This document shows, piece after piece, positions 36,745 to 46,543 of a stretch of DNA of 64,000 bases. Below the pieces are notes generated by a model, which saw only the letters and a program-made list of their open reading frames with translations, made no database searches and had not been told where the DNA came from. Every line of letters starts with the position of its first letter. The stretch's first letter is position 1. The stretch comes from Bacillota bacterium. GTDB lineage: Bacteria; Bacillota; Clostridia; Lachnospirales; Anaerotignaceae. The DNA is taken from positions 83,751 to 147,750 of the forward strand of contig JAHZDZ010000001.1 of NCBI GenBank assembly GCA_019422105.1, in the 5' to 3' direction. Made by a program: the position numbers and the translations under genes.

Positions 36745-38043
36745 CTATGAGATTGCGCTTTCTTTTCTCGGTTTTCTTTTTCGGATTCTCTTAATGGGCT
36801 CCCTGTTTTCATTGATCACATAAGCCGGCGGTTTCAATTGGTTAACCGTATCAGCCGTTATAATACACTTTTCAATGTTATCCTCCGTTGGGATTTCAAA
36901 CATAATATCATTCATAAAGCCTTCCACAATAGCACGGAGTCCTCTGGCGCCCGTCTGGCGCTCCACCGCTTTTTTGGCAATTGCCCTCAGAGCGTCTTCT
37001 TCAAATTCCAGAAGCACATTGTCAAGCTCAAACAAATATTGATACTGCTTAATCAATGCGTTCTTCGGCTCAGTCAATATCCTGACCAGCGCCTCCTCGT
37101 CCAGATTATTCAGCGTGACAACAACCGGAAGCCTTCCCACAAATTCAGGAATCAAGCCAAATTTTAACAGGTCCTGAGGCTGCAGCTGCTTCATCAGCTC
37201 GTCTGCTGATTTATCCGCCTTGCTTTGTACCTTCGCACCAAAGCCAATGACCTTTTCACCCACTCGGTTTTGAATGATTTTCTCAATTCCGCCAAAAGCA
37301 CCGCCGCAGATAAACAGAATATTAGTCGTATCTATCTGTATAAACTCCTGATGAGGATGCTTTCTGCCGCCCTGAGGCGGTACAGAAGCCACAGTACCCT
37401 CCAGTATTTTTAAAAGCGCCTGCTGTACACCCTCGCCGCTTACGTCACGGGTGATAGAGGGATTCTCGCTTTTTTTGGTTATTTTGTCAATCTCGTCAAT
37501 GTAGATAATGCCGCGCTCTGCTTTCTCCACATCATAATCCGCCGCCTGTATCAGCTTCAGCAAAATATTTTCCACATCCTCGCCGACATAGCCTGCCTCT
37601 GTTAAAGAGGTGGCATCCGCCATAGCAAAGGGCACATTTAATACCCTTGCCAGAGTCTGAGCCAAAAGAGTTTTGCCCACACCCGTAGGCCCTACAACAA
37701 GAATATTGCTTTTTTGAAGCTCCACATCATCAATATGTTCATCCATACCGATTCTCTTGTAGTGGTTATACACAGCAACAGAAAGTACCTTTTTCGCATC
37801 TTCCTGTCCTATGACATACTGATCCAGTATTTCTAAAATTTCCTTCGGCTTCGGAATATTTTCCAAATCCGTTTTATCCGCTAAAACGTCATATTCCTCA
37901 TAGATAATATCGGCGCAAAGCTCGATACACTCGTCACAAATATAAACATTAGGGCCTGCGATCAATTTTCTGACTTGTTCCTGCGTTTTGCCGCAAAAGG
38001 AACATTTTAATTGTTTTTTTTCGTCAGTCGTTTTAGAAGGCAT
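36745..38043 (-). CDS. clpX: ClpXP protease ATP-binding subunit ClpX
   Basis: This AAA+ unfoldase feeds substrates to ClpP. The 432-residue protein has the N-terminal zinc domain with Cys14, Cys17, Cys36 and Cys39, Walker A GPTGVGKT and Walker B IIYIDEIDK. It also has the pore/sensor region ending in RQTGARGLRAIVE. It is the last gene of tig-clpP-clpX, 14 bases after clpP, an arrangement common in bacteria. Confidence 0.98.
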   Translation of the reverse strand: MPSKTTDEKKQLKCSFCGKTQEQVRKLIAGPNVYICDECIELCADIIYEEYDVLADKTDLENIPKPKEILEILDQYVIGQEDAKKVLSVAVYNHYKRIGMDEHIDDVELQKSNILVVGPTGVGKTLLAQTLARVLNVPFAMADATSLTEAGYVGEDVENILLKLIQAADYDVEKAERGIIYIDEIDKITKKSENPSITRDVSGEGVQQALLKILEGTVASVPPQGGRKHPHQEFIQIDTTNILFICGGAFGGIEKIIQNRVGEKVIGFGAKVQSKADKSADELMKQLQPQDLLKFGLIPEFVGRLPVVVTLNNLDEEALVRILTEPKNALIKQYQYLFELDNVLLEFEEDALRAIAKKAVERQTGARGLRAIVEGFMNDIMFEIPTEDNIEKCIITADTVNQLKPPAYVINENREPIKRIRKRKPRKESAIS

Positions 38044-38057
38044 TCTTACATCTCCTT

Positions 38058-38642
<585 letters not shown>

Positions 38643-38681
38643 ATTTTAAGACCTCCTTTGATGTTTTCTGATTACTTTTTC

Positions 38682-40004
38682 TTATTTTGCTTCGTTTTCC
38701 GCCTCAACTGCCTTGGGCTCAGTCTCCACAGCATTATCTACGATCACCTGCAAAGCTTTGTCTGCAAGAATATCCTTCTCAAAATTGCTTCTTTCATCCT
38801 CTTTGATATATTCCAGCATTTTTTCCTTTTCAATGCCGTAAGCTGTGCCAAGCTTAGCAATCTCCTCGTCAATCTCTTCCCTGGACGCTGTCAGGTTTTC
38901 ATCCCTTGCAATCTGCTCCAGAACAAGCCTGGATTTCACAGTAGCCTCTGCGGGATCCCTGAATGTTTTTCTCAATTCCTCTTTTGTTGTGCCCATATAC
39001 TGGCAGTAAACATCAAGGGAGATACCCTGTCTTGTGATATTATTTTCAAAATTCTGAACAAGCTGGTCAATCCTGTTTTCAATCATGATTTCAGGCACAT
39101 CCATAGTAGCATTTTCAACAGCCTGCCTGATCAAAGCGTCGTTCATGTTGCCCTTCGCTTTTTCCTCTTTGTCCGCTTTCATTTTATCCACAATACTTGC
39201 TTTATATTCTTCCAGTGTCTCAAATTCAGAAACATCCTGCGCAAATTCATCATTGAGCTCAGGAAGCTCCTTAACGGAAATGTCTTTCAGCTCAACAGCA
39301 AATACAGCTTCCTTGCCGCAGAGCTCTTTTGCATGGTATTCCTCCGGGAAGGTAACGGTAACGTCAAATTTATCGCCTATCGCATGTCCTACTATCTGAT
39401 CCTCAAAGGTATCAATAAAGGAATGGGAACCAAGTGTCAAATCATAGCTTCCCGCTGCGCCGCCCTCAAAGGGAACGCCGTCAACAGCACCGCTATAGCT
39501 GATATTAACAATATCGCCCATCTGTGCGGCTCTGTCGGAAACAGAAGACATTCTGGCGTTTTGCTCCTGAACCTTTTTCAGCTCCGCCTCAATTTCATCA
39601 TCCTTTACCTCTACGGACGTTTTTTCATATTCCAGTCCCTTGTAGGTGCCCAATGTCACCTCCGGCTTTACTGTAACATCAATTGTAAATTTAACGCCTG
39701 TCTCTTTATCCAAAGACTCAATGTCAACCGTCGGCCTTGATACCACATCAAGCCCAAGCTCCTTCACAGCGCCTTCATACTCCTCGTTGAGTACGAAATT
39801 AACGGCATCGTCCAAAAATACGCCTGTGCCGTACTGTGCCTCAATAATCTTTCTTGGAGCCTTGCCTTTTCTGAATCCGGGGATAGCAAATTTGCCTTTG
39901 TTTTTATTGTAGGCGTATTTCATTCCCTCTTCCAGCTTGTCAGCGCCAACCTCAAATGTAAATTTAACCACATTGTTTTCTTTACTGGTAATTGCAGCGT
40001 TCAT
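38682..40004 (-). CDS. tig: Trigger factor
   Basis: This ribosome-bound chaperone and prolyl isomerase meets nascent chains. The 440-residue protein has the N-terminal ribosome-binding loop GFRKGKAPR, the central FKBP-type domain (GDIVNISYSGAVDGVPFEGG), and a helical C-terminal chaperone domain ending in an acidic tail. It is the first gene of the tig-clpP-clpX group. Confidence 0.97.
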   Translation of the reverse strand: MNAAITSKENNVVKFTFEVGADKLEEGMKYAYNKNKGKFAIPGFRKGKAPRKIIEAQYGTGVFLDDAVNFVLNEEYEGAVKELGLDVVSRPTVDIESLDKETGVKFTIDVTVKPEVTLGTYKGLEYEKTSVEVKDDEIEAELKKVQEQNARMSSVSDRAAQMGDIVNISYSGAVDGVPFEGGAAGSYDLTLGSHSFIDTFEDQIVGHAIGDKFDVTVTFPEEYHAKELCGKEAVFAVELKDISVKELPELNDEFAQDVSEFETLEEYKASIVDKMKADKEEKAKGNMNDALIRQAVENATMDVPEIMIENRIDQLVQNFENNITRQGISLDVYCQYMGTTKEELRKTFRDPAEATVKSRLVLEQIARDENLTASREEIDEEIAKLGTAYGIEKEKMLEYIKEDERSNFEKDILADKALQVIVDNAVETEPKAVEAENEAK

Positions 40005-40105
40005 CCTCGTGTATCCTCCTTAGTTTCATATCTATTTGTCCTGTTCGTTGTCATTTTTTAATTCTACAGGCACATGCAGCCCTATTCTCTGCATAATCAC
40101 AAGAC

Positions 40106-40134
40106 ATTATATCATAGCTCCCTTATAAAATCCA
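40106..40134 (-). promoter_or_regulatory. Candidate promoter of tig-clpPX
   Basis: On the minus strand TGGATT (40129-40134), 17 bases and TATAAT (40106-40111) lie about 100 bases upstream of tig. The -35 is weak; the -10 is consensus. Confidence 0.45.
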
Positions 40135-40222
40135 GAAAAATCAAATAAATTTAAGCTTTTTCCAAAAACCGTTTTTCCGGTATGCTAAAACCGGCTTTTT
40201 ACCTTGTTTAAAAGAGCGCTGC

Positions 40223-40513
40223 CTATAATATCTCTATTTCCGTATCCTCCAATAACGCTTCTGTATGCGATTCTATAAAATTGATAACATGATCAATCAT
40301 GCTGTTGGCATGAGCTGTCTCATTACTCACACAGGCAAAACCCAAAACAATGATTTTATGATTATCCTGTTCCTCCACTTCGGCAATAGAAACATTGAAT
40401 TTATTTTTGGTCCTTTCAATAATGCTTTTTACAATCATTCTTTTTTCCTTCAGAGAGGATACCCAGGACGCCCTCAATGTAACCCTGCAAGTTCCTATTA
40501 TCAAATCAATCAC
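40223..40513 (-). CDS. DUF503 / YlxP-like protein
   Basis: The 96-residue protein matches the DUF503 family: start IDLIIGTCRVTLRASWVSSLKEKR, then FNVSIAEVEEQDNHKIIVLGFACVSNE, and a C-terminal helix INFIESHTEALLEDTEIEI. Family members (YlxP in Bacillus) are often next to rbfA and are linked to ribosome maturation, but no activity is established. I prefer the second in-frame GTG (40513), eight bases after AGAGGA. Confidence 0.85.
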   Translation of the reverse strand: MIDLIIGTCRVTLRASWVSSLKEKRMIVKSIIERTKNKFNVSIAEVEEQDNHKIIVLGFACVSNETAHANSMIDHVINFIESHTEALLEDTEIEIL

Positions 40514-40710
40514 CCCCACTATCCTCTTATATGCCCGACTATCGTTAAAATACCACAGTAAGCATACTATAAATCTCGCCGAAAAAAAAGAAAATTATAA
40601 GCTTCACATACAAAAAGCGGGGAATCCTCCCCGCCCGCTCCGATTAACGCTTTATAAATACATTTGTAATCTGACAATTGTTTCTAAGATACCGCTTTAC
40701 CCCCATCCGT

Positions 40711-42846
40711 CTATTCCTCTTTCAATTCCATTACCATACTCGTGTAGAAATTGAAAAGAAAGCTGCCCTCCTTCCATATTCCTTCCCTGTTCTCATAGCC
40801 ATAGCTCACTTGAAGCCATCCGTCTTTATTGTCGAATTTTTCTGCTCTCATACTCCACTGTTTTATTTCTCCCGTATCCAGACCTCCCGCCTGCATTAGC
40901 TTACGCAGAGAAAGGTCTCCGTCATACAAAACCCTCTCTCCAAACAGATCAATTACCATAAAGCTGCCGTTTTCCTCCCCATAGTTGACTGCCGCGACAG
41001 CGCTGTCGCCTGAGAGAATATAATTCAGATAAACGCCGTTTAATAGGTAGGTATGCCCTGTATCGTCCTGGGCACCGTAAAAGGTAATACGGTTCAGCGC
41101 CCCGTCCTGAGAAGAAAACACCTCATGGCTCCACGAAGTTCCTTCCTCCATGACATTTGTCATGCTGCTTTCTGTCACAACCGTCCTTCCGTTTTCCTCA
41201 CCGAAAAACAGTTTTTCCTTCCATGTATATGTCAGCGGGTCGGATGTTTTTCCAAAGTAGGTAATCACTGCCCAGTCCTCCGCTGTCTCAATCTGATATC
41301 TTTCTACCCAGGGACTTGACCATCCGATGCTGTTTATCATATGTCCGTCTATTTCTCCCTGTTCCCTCTCGAATTCCTGTTTTTTTGCCTCGCTCATACT
41401 GGCATAGCGTATCTTTCCGTCTCTCTCCTGCCAGCTGTACGCCCATTGTATGGCAATTTCAGCCTTATCATTCAGCTGAAAGCTTTCTGCCAAACGGTCA
41501 CTTTCCTGCTGGGAAACCGCATCCTCATAAAAAGCAATGTCATAATAATAGGGAGTGTATTCCACAGACTGGTAATAATGAATTTCCAGTCTTTCCTTTT
41601 CCTCCAGTGCGGCGGCCGGCGCCGTTCGTCTCAGCACTGTTTTTATCATCCCTGTTCTCTCCGAAAACACTTCCTCCCCCATCACCTCAACATGATTACC
41701 GTATAAAGAAGCGAAATCATCCTTCTCTCCCATAAGAAAAGAAACAGTCCCCGCCTCCCTGCCATCAGAAAGCAGCATATGGGTACCGTCAGGCTGCTCC
41801 TGAACCAACCAGCCGGAGGGCACTGACATGGTAAACCCCTCCGCCTTCAGCTCTTTTCGTCCCGGTTCATATCCCTCCGGCGCCAGAGTGACTGCTGCAC
41901 CTAAAATAAATACCAGCAGAAAATTTGCGGATAAAAGAAGCGTCCCCTTTTTCTTTCCCGAGCAGTCAAATATCCTCCGAAACCTCTCCCTGAGATGGTT
42001 CTTTCCTCCTGTAAAGCTTGTTGTCAGCACAGTATTCTTCCTCCTCACCCTTTTTAAAATTTCCAATATCGTTTCACTGTAATCCTTCCTGTACTCAATT
42101 GGCATATTCCTCAGGACGGCTTCGTCACAGGCCAATTCCATGTCCTTTTGAAAATGTCTGACAAAAAGAAGGATAAGAGGATTAAACCAATGGATACAGC
42201 CAACCAACATTAAAACAGCTTTCCACCATAAATCCCTTCTTTTGATATGACAATTTTCGTGTAGAAGAATCATATGTATCTGATTCTCTTCCATTTCATA
42301 TGCCGGGAGCAGTATTTGATTACGGAAAACCCCTGTCGTCATTGGCGTATCAATATATCTGCAGATAAAAACCGGCGCCTTGCTGTCAGCCCTGTAAATC
42401 TCATCTGCCGGTTGCTTTTCCCTATTGACCCTGTATAAAAAATGCAGATAAAATCCAATCTTTGTCAAAAGCAGTACAATACCCACCGTCAGCCATAGCA
42501 CGCTAATGATTTTCATGACATCGGGCCGGCCGGCAGAAAGCTTGAAATCTCCATTTCCATCTTGATAAAAGTCCTGTGCCTCTCCTGTCTGTGCCTGTGT
42601 CTCCGCATCCTCCGGACTGTTCATAGAGGCTGTAATTATCTGAGTACTTGGCTCTATGACAGGAAGACGGTATAAATCGGCGGAAAAGGGGAGCAAAAGG
42701 CGCAGGGCCAATAACCCCCACAAAAAAGTTTTCCAGCACGCTCCATACCTGTCTGTCAACTTCTTGGAAAAAAGAAGCATGACACAAAACAAAACGGATA
42801 CTCCCAGAGATATCGACACAATTTGAATAAAAATACTTTCAATCAT
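40711..42846 (-). CDS. BlaR1/MecR1-type membrane metalloprotease with a non-penicillin sensor domain
   Basis: The N-terminal half of this 711-residue protein is an M56 peptidase with several transmembrane helices and the zinc motif HENCH in ILLHENCHIKRRD, plus the ELACDEAVL segment. In BlaR1, ligand binding outside the cell activates this protease, which inactivates the BlaI repressor. After a fourth helix (LLLSANFLLVFILGAAVTLA) BlaR1 has a penicillin-binding domain with SxxK, SxN and KTG motifs. Here the outer region of about 370 residues lacks those motifs, so it must sense something else or nothing. The ATG overlaps the blaI-like stop by eight bases, a coupled pair. No beta-lactamase gene is near. 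Confidence 0.85.
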   Translation of the reverse strand: MIESIFIQIVSISLGVSVLFCVMLLFSKKLTDRYGACWKTFLWGLLALRLLLPFSADLYRLPVIEPSTQIITASMNSPEDAETQAQTGEAQDFYQDGNGDFKLSAGRPDVMKIISVLWLTVGIVLLLTKIGFYLHFLYRVNREKQPADEIYRADSKAPVFICRYIDTPMTTGVFRNQILLPAYEMEENQIHMILLHENCHIKRRDLWWKAVLMLVGCIHWFNPLILLFVRHFQKDMELACDEAVLRNMPIEYRKDYSETILEILKRVRRKNTVLTTSFTGGKNHLRERFRRIFDCSGKKKGTLLLSANFLLVFILGAAVTLAPEGYEPGRKELKAEGFTMSVPSGWLVQEQPDGTHMLLSDGREAGTVSFLMGEKDDFASLYGNHVEVMGEEVFSERTGMIKTVLRRTAPAAALEEKERLEIHYYQSVEYTPYYYDIAFYEDAVSQQESDRLAESFQLNDKAEIAIQWAYSWQERDGKIRYASMSEAKKQEFEREQGEIDGHMINSIGWSSPWVERYQIETAEDWAVITYFGKTSDPLTYTWKEKLFFGEENGRTVVTESSMTNVMEEGTSWSHEVFSSQDGALNRITFYGAQDDTGHTYLLNGVYLNYILSGDSAVAAVNYGEENGSFMVIDLFGERVLYDGDLSLRKLMQAGGLDTGEIKQWSMRAEKFDNKDGWLQVSYGYENREGIWKEGSFLFNFYTSMVMELKEE

Positions 42847-43225
42847 GCTTCTCACCCGCACTTTGAATGATTTCCTCAATCTCTGCCAGTTCCTCTTCTC
42901 CAATGGCCTGACTGTCGACCAGGGAAGCTATCAGGCTTTTAATGGAATTGTCGTGCAGCTTTTTGAAAAAGCTTTTTGTCTGACTTGCGTTATAGGGTTC
43001 CTGTCCCACAGCAGGTCTATAATATTTCAGACGCCCCTCTTTTCTGACACTCACAAACCCTCTCTGCAAAAGCCTGGCCAGCAGTGCCTGTATCGTTGAC
43101 ATACTCCAGTTTTTCTCTTCCGAAAGCCTCTGCGCTATCTCCGCAGTTTTCATTTCTCCCTCCGCTTTCCATAACACCTTCATCACAGCATGTTCTGCAT
43201 CCGGCAGTTCTTCCTCATTCAACAT
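42839..43225 (-). CDS. BlaI/MecI/CopY-family repressor
   Basis: The 128-residue winged-helix repressor has the family core LPDAEHAVMKVLWKAEGEMKTAEIA, the recognition helix WSMSTIQALLARLLQRGFVSVRKEGR and YYRP, and a C-terminal dimerisation helix. ATG 43225 has GAGGTGA six bases upstream, which removes an unsupported 55-residue extension. It probably represses its own operon through the direct repeats at 43248-43295. Confidence 0.92.
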   Translation of the reverse strand: MLNEEELPDAEHAVMKVLWKAEGEMKTAEIAQRLSEEKNWSMSTIQALLARLLQRGFVSVRKEGRLKYYRPAVGQEPYNASQTKSFFKKLHDNSIKSLIASLVDSQAIGEEELAEIEEIIQSAGEKHD

Positions 43226-43247
43226 TTCCGTCACCTCACTCTCTTTC

Positions 43248-43295
43248 TCTACATTTGTCAATTTTATCTTACAGCTTTTCTCTACATTTGTCAAT
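43248..43295 (-). promoter_or_regulatory. Promoter with two BlaI-type operators
   Basis: A 15-base sequence, ATTGACAAATGTAGA on the minus strand, occurs twice (43248-43262 and 43281-43295, 33 bases apart). Each contains ACAAATGTAG, close to the TACAnnTGTA core of BlaI/CopY operators. The upstream copy holds the -35 TTGACA (43289-43294); 17 bases on is TAAGAT (43266-43271), and the second copy covers the transcription start. Confidence 0.8.
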
Positions 43296-43312
43296 ATAAT
43301 GTCTGCAAAAAA

Positions 43313-43334
43313 GACAGGGCAAAAAAGCCCTGTC
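43313..43334 (-). terminator. Terminator of the HtrA-like protease gene
   Basis: GACAGGGC and GCCCTGTC pair around six bases; the minus strand continues with six T. It is about 140 bases beyond the protease stop and just upstream of the blaI promoter. Confidence 0.8.
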
Positions 43335-43472
43335 AAACCGCCGGTAAAATAAAAAACAAATTGCACCACAGACCCTATCAGAAAGTGCATGCCGAACGGA
43401 ATGGATTTTCACGTCATATCAGCACCTTAAAGTGTTCTAAAACCAATATTATCTGCCCTTTCCAAAAGGATT

Positions 43473-45038
43473 CTAATATTCCATCTCAGAATAACCCAGA
43501 ATATACAGGTTCCCGCCATGCTTTCCCGAGTGATCCTGTACACTGACAAAGTAATAATCAGGACTGCCGGAAATATAATAAAGCCCCAGAGAATCCAGAC
43601 CGTCGCTTCCCTTCACTCTTTCCGCCTTCGCCACTGCCTCGCCATAGCTGTTATAAAGGTATACATCAATATCATCATATTCCGCATCCGTCACCAGAGC
43701 AACCAGTATGGTTCCTCCGCTGAAACTGTCAAAGCATACCACGTCAAAGCCTTTGTTATAATCAAAAAGTCCGGCATAGTTCTCTCCGCTGTAAATGTAA
43801 TCGGCTGTTTCAAAGGAACCGTTGTCCTCAATCTCGTATATTACGCCGCCTGTATTGTCAGAAGCATTCGTGTCGCTGCCGCCTCCGCCAAATACATCCT
43901 TTAAGCTCACAGGAGTTTTTGTCCTGTCAAGAGACGCCGTTTCCTCAATGGGAATTGCAAAATTCAAATTTTGTCCCTCATCTACGCCGGCAGCGGTAAC
44001 ACCCACAGCTTTTCCTGCCGCATTGAGCAGTACGCCGCCGCTGCTGCCATGAGAAATAGGAGCGGACACCTGTATCATACGTATATCATCTATGATGCGG
44101 TTCGGATTCGAGACAATTCCCTCCGAAATGGTATTGTCAAACCCCAGAGGGCTGCCAATGGTATATATCTTGTCTCCCCCCTTCAATACAGTGGAATCCC
44201 CCGCTTCAAGATATGGAAAGCCGCTGCCGGCTATTTTAATCAGTGCCAGATCCTTTTTTGCGTCATAATCAATTACACTCTGTATTTCATACTCCGCTCC
44301 ATCTGACAAAACGGCTAATCCCGAGTATGCCCCTTCCAGCACATGATAATTTGTGACAGCCAGCCCGTCAGAGGTCAGAAAAAAACCGCTTCCCGTTGCT
44401 GTGAGATCCCCCTGACCGTTTATAATAGGAAGGAAAAAAACAGCCGGAGAACAGTTCTCATAAATTTCCTGAGTCGACAAAGCCGTATCGGCTTGTTTTG
44501 TATTTGCGCCGTTCTTGTCCTCTCCCTCGTAATTTTTATCAGTCTCCAGAGAGATGGCATTGTTCTTCTCATCCCAGCCTACGCCGATATTCACTGTCTC
44601 CATAATGTCGCGCAGCTTAAAATAGGTGCTGCCGTCGATATTGTAAGCCTTAAAGTGGGCTGCTGTACCATTGACATGGACTGCCGCCTGGGAGGGCAGG
44701 GCTGTCCTATCTCCCACAACGCTGTTTACAGCCAATTCTCCTCCCACAGGGGTATAAGCCCTGCTTGAAGTCAGATTGATTGCATTCTTTTCCTTATCCC
44801 ATTCCACCTCAAATTTTTTTTCTGTTCCGTTGATGGCATAAGCAATATCCCGCAGCTTGAAATAATTGCTGCCACTGATGTTAAAAGCCGTAAAATCCTT
44901 CTTCACACCATCCACGTAAACAGACGCAGTGGCAGGCTTTGCCACAAAAACAGCGCCGAAGGCCACACAATTCGGGAATACGAAAATATTGAATAACATA
45001 ATTGCCGCTATCATTAACGCTCCGCTTTTTTTGTACAT
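43473..45038 (-). CDS. Secreted HtrA-like serine protease with stalk and PPC domains
   Basis: This 521-residue exported protein has a signal peptide. Two copies follow of a short stalk motif (copper-amine-oxidase-N-like: VDGVKKDFTAFNISGSNYFKLRDIAYAI and VNGTAAHFKAYNIDGSTYFKLRDIMETV). Then comes a trypsin-fold protease with His232 (VTNYHVLEGA), Asp263 (KKDLALIKI) and Ser333 (SHGSSGGVLL). No PDZ domain is seen. The C-terminus resembles a PPC beta-sandwich (YDDIDVYLYNSYGEAV, YYFVSVQDHSG). The unusual domain set suggests wall-associated protein quality control or processing, which is inferred. GGGGG precedes the ATG. Confidence 0.85.
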   Translation of the reverse strand: MYKKSGALMIAAIMLFNIFVFPNCVAFGAVFVAKPATASVYVDGVKKDFTAFNISGSNYFKLRDIAYAINGTEKKFEVEWDKEKNAINLTSSRAYTPVGGELAVNSVVGDRTALPSQAAVHVNGTAAHFKAYNIDGSTYFKLRDIMETVNIGVGWDEKNNAISLETDKNYEGEDKNGANTKQADTALSTQEIYENCSPAVFFLPIINGQGDLTATGSGFFLTSDGLAVTNYHVLEGAYSGLAVLSDGAEYEIQSVIDYDAKKDLALIKIAGSGFPYLEAGDSTVLKGGDKIYTIGSPLGFDNTISEGIVSNPNRIIDDIRMIQVSAPISHGSSGGVLLNAAGKAVGVTAAGVDEGQNLNFAIPIEETASLDRTKTPVSLKDVFGGGGSDTNASDNTGGVIYEIEDNGSFETADYIYSGENYAGLFDYNKGFDVVCFDSFSGGTILVALVTDAEYDDIDVYLYNSYGEAVAKAERVKGSDGLDSLGLYYISGSPDYYFVSVQDHSGKHGGNLYILGYSEMEY

Positions 45039-45100
45039 AAGCTTCCCCCTTTTCCTCTATACCCAAATATTAACGCCTCACCGCCAGAAAAGCAATAAAA

Positions 45101-45235
45101 AATAGCCGCAGCGTGGCTATTTTTACGGATTGAATGGCTTATATTCAATCCGTTTCCTTTATATCTTTTTTATTGCTCCAGCAATATACACAGCCGCAGC
45201 GTGGCTATTTTTACGGATTGAATGGCTTTTGTATC
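45101..45235 (+). repeat. Twin-hairpin tandem repeat array 2 (88-bp period)
   Basis: Two units start with AGCCGCAGCGTGGCT (GCAG core at 45108 and 45196, 88 bases apart). Unit 1 contains the hairpin ACGGATTGAAT...ATTCAATCCGT, then TATTGC-tcca-GCAATA. Unit 2 keeps the first hairpin and the left arm of the second, then decays. It lies upstream of the HtrA-like gene. Confidence 0.85.
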
Positions 45236-45315
45236 CTATCTGTTTTTTACTTTATTTTATTGTAAAAGCCTGCAATAATAATCTCACTCACTTTTTCCGC
45301 AAAATGCCACTAAAA

Positions 45316-45358
45316 AAACAGCGCTGAAATATTGGCATACAATACCTTAACGCTGTTT
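45316..45358 (-). terminator. Terminator of the chromate transporter pair
   Basis: The minus strand forms AAACAGCG...CGCTGTTT with an inner GGTATTG/CAATATT stem, followed by TTTT. It lies about 80 bases beyond the second transporter gene. Confidence 0.75.
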
Positions 45359-45438
45359 AAAAAACAGATTCATACTCTCCCTTGTATAACACTTTTCCTC
45401 CGCGTCACCGCTATGGGAAAAGCGAACCAATACGGCCC

Positions 45439-46005
45439 TTAAAAATGAAATACAATTCCAATCACAGCCGCTGCGGAAATATAGACAATGGGATGTTTTT
45501 TATATTTATTCACCAGGTAAAACATAATGGCAAATAAAATTATTTCCTTCACCCCGAAGAAATCTATCATATTGCCTGTGGCGCGAAATAGATCCAGCTT
45601 GAACACAGAATTCAAAATAACGCCAAAGCAAGCGGCTGCGATAAGTCCTGTAACGGTTGGCCGCAAGGTATAAAAAATTCGGTCTACATAGACATTGTTT
45701 TTAAACTTCATCAGCATTTTAGACACAATGACGACGATAATCAGAGACGGCAGTATCAACGCCAATGTAGCGATAAAACCGCCCAAAATGCCGTTGTGCT
45801 GATAGCCCACATAGGTTGCCATATTAACGCCCAGAGGGCCCGGTGTAGATTCAGAGATCGCAACCATATCACTTACCATCTGGCTGGTAAACCAGTCATA
45901 TTTATCAGAAAGGTCATATAAAAACGGCAGCGCCGCAAGCCCGCCTCCAATGGCAAATAATCCTATCTTAAAAAATTCATAAAAAAGTACAACCATCTCA
46001 GCCAT
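45439..46005 (-). CDS. Chromate transporter (CHR), second half-subunit
   Basis: This 188-residue membrane protein has the CHR-family N-terminal motif FFKIGLFAIGGGLAALPFLYDL and the PGPLGVNMATYVGY segment, with about six hydrophobic helices. Short-chain CHR proteins function as pairs encoded side by side. It overlaps the upstream partner by eight bases (ATGGCTGA). In gut anaerobes the natural substrate of such pairs is not known; chromate or sulfate-type anions are the family suggestion. Confidence 0.9.
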   Translation of the reverse strand: MAEMVVLFYEFFKIGLFAIGGGLAALPFLYDLSDKYDWFTSQMVSDMVAISESTPGPLGVNMATYVGYQHNGILGGFIATLALILPSLIIVVIVSKMLMKFKNNVYVDRIFYTLRPTVTGLIAAACFGVILNSVFKLDLFRATGNMIDFFGVKEIILFAIMFYLVNKYKKHPIVYISAAAVIGIVFHF

Positions 46006-46543
46006 TCTTCCGCCCCCTTATTACCGGTATTACAAGGCCCAAAGCCGCACTGGCTATGACAATAAGAATGGGGGAAGGGTCAAATATAATGGAAATTAAA
46101 AATGCTGCCAGAACAAAGATAATGCATAGCTTATCCTTCACCGAGGTTTTCCAAAGCTTCACTATGGCATTGGTAATCAAAACGCCAACCGTAACACGGA
46201 TAGCGCCAAAAGCATTCTGCACTATAACCAGATCCTGAAAATTGCTTAGAAAGGCGGCGATAACAGTGATGATAACAAAGGACGGAAATACAACGCCTAT
46301 GGTAGAAAAAACAGCGCCTGGAATTCCTTTTCGGCTGTTTCCGATAAAAATAGCGCAGTTCACTGAAATAACGCCGGGTACGCACTGCCCTATGGCGTAA
46401 TAGTCAATCAAATCCTCCTCTGAAATCCAGTGGCGTCCCTCCACCACCTCCTTCTCCAATATGGGAAGCATTGTGTATCCCCCGCCAAAAGTGAATAGGC
46501 CAATCTTGGCAAATATTAAGAACATTTCCAAAAGCTCTTTCAA
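45998..46543 (-). CDS. Chromate transporter (CHR), first half-subunit
   Basis: The 181-residue partner begins KELLEMFLIFAKIGLFTFGGGYTMLPILEKEVVE and has the CHR motif PGVISVNCAIFIGN. I choose a TTG start at 46543, nine bases after GAGGGG; the TTG at 46552 is too close to that site. Together with the overlapping second gene it makes a heterodimeric transporter. Confidence 0.88.
   Translation of the reverse strand: MKELLEMFLIFAKIGLFTFGGGYTMLPILEKEVVEGRHWISEEDLIDYYAIGQCVPGVISVNCAIFIGNSRKGIPGAVFSTIGVVFPSFVIITVIAAFLSNFQDLVIVQNAFGAIRVTVGVLITNAIVKLWKTSVKDKLCIIFVLAAFLISIIFDPSPILIVIASAALGLVIPVIRGRKNG

Noticed and set aside
40711..43225. Beta-lactam resistance operon
   Set aside because: There is no beta-lactamase or penicillin-binding gene, and the sensor lacks penicillin-binding motifs.
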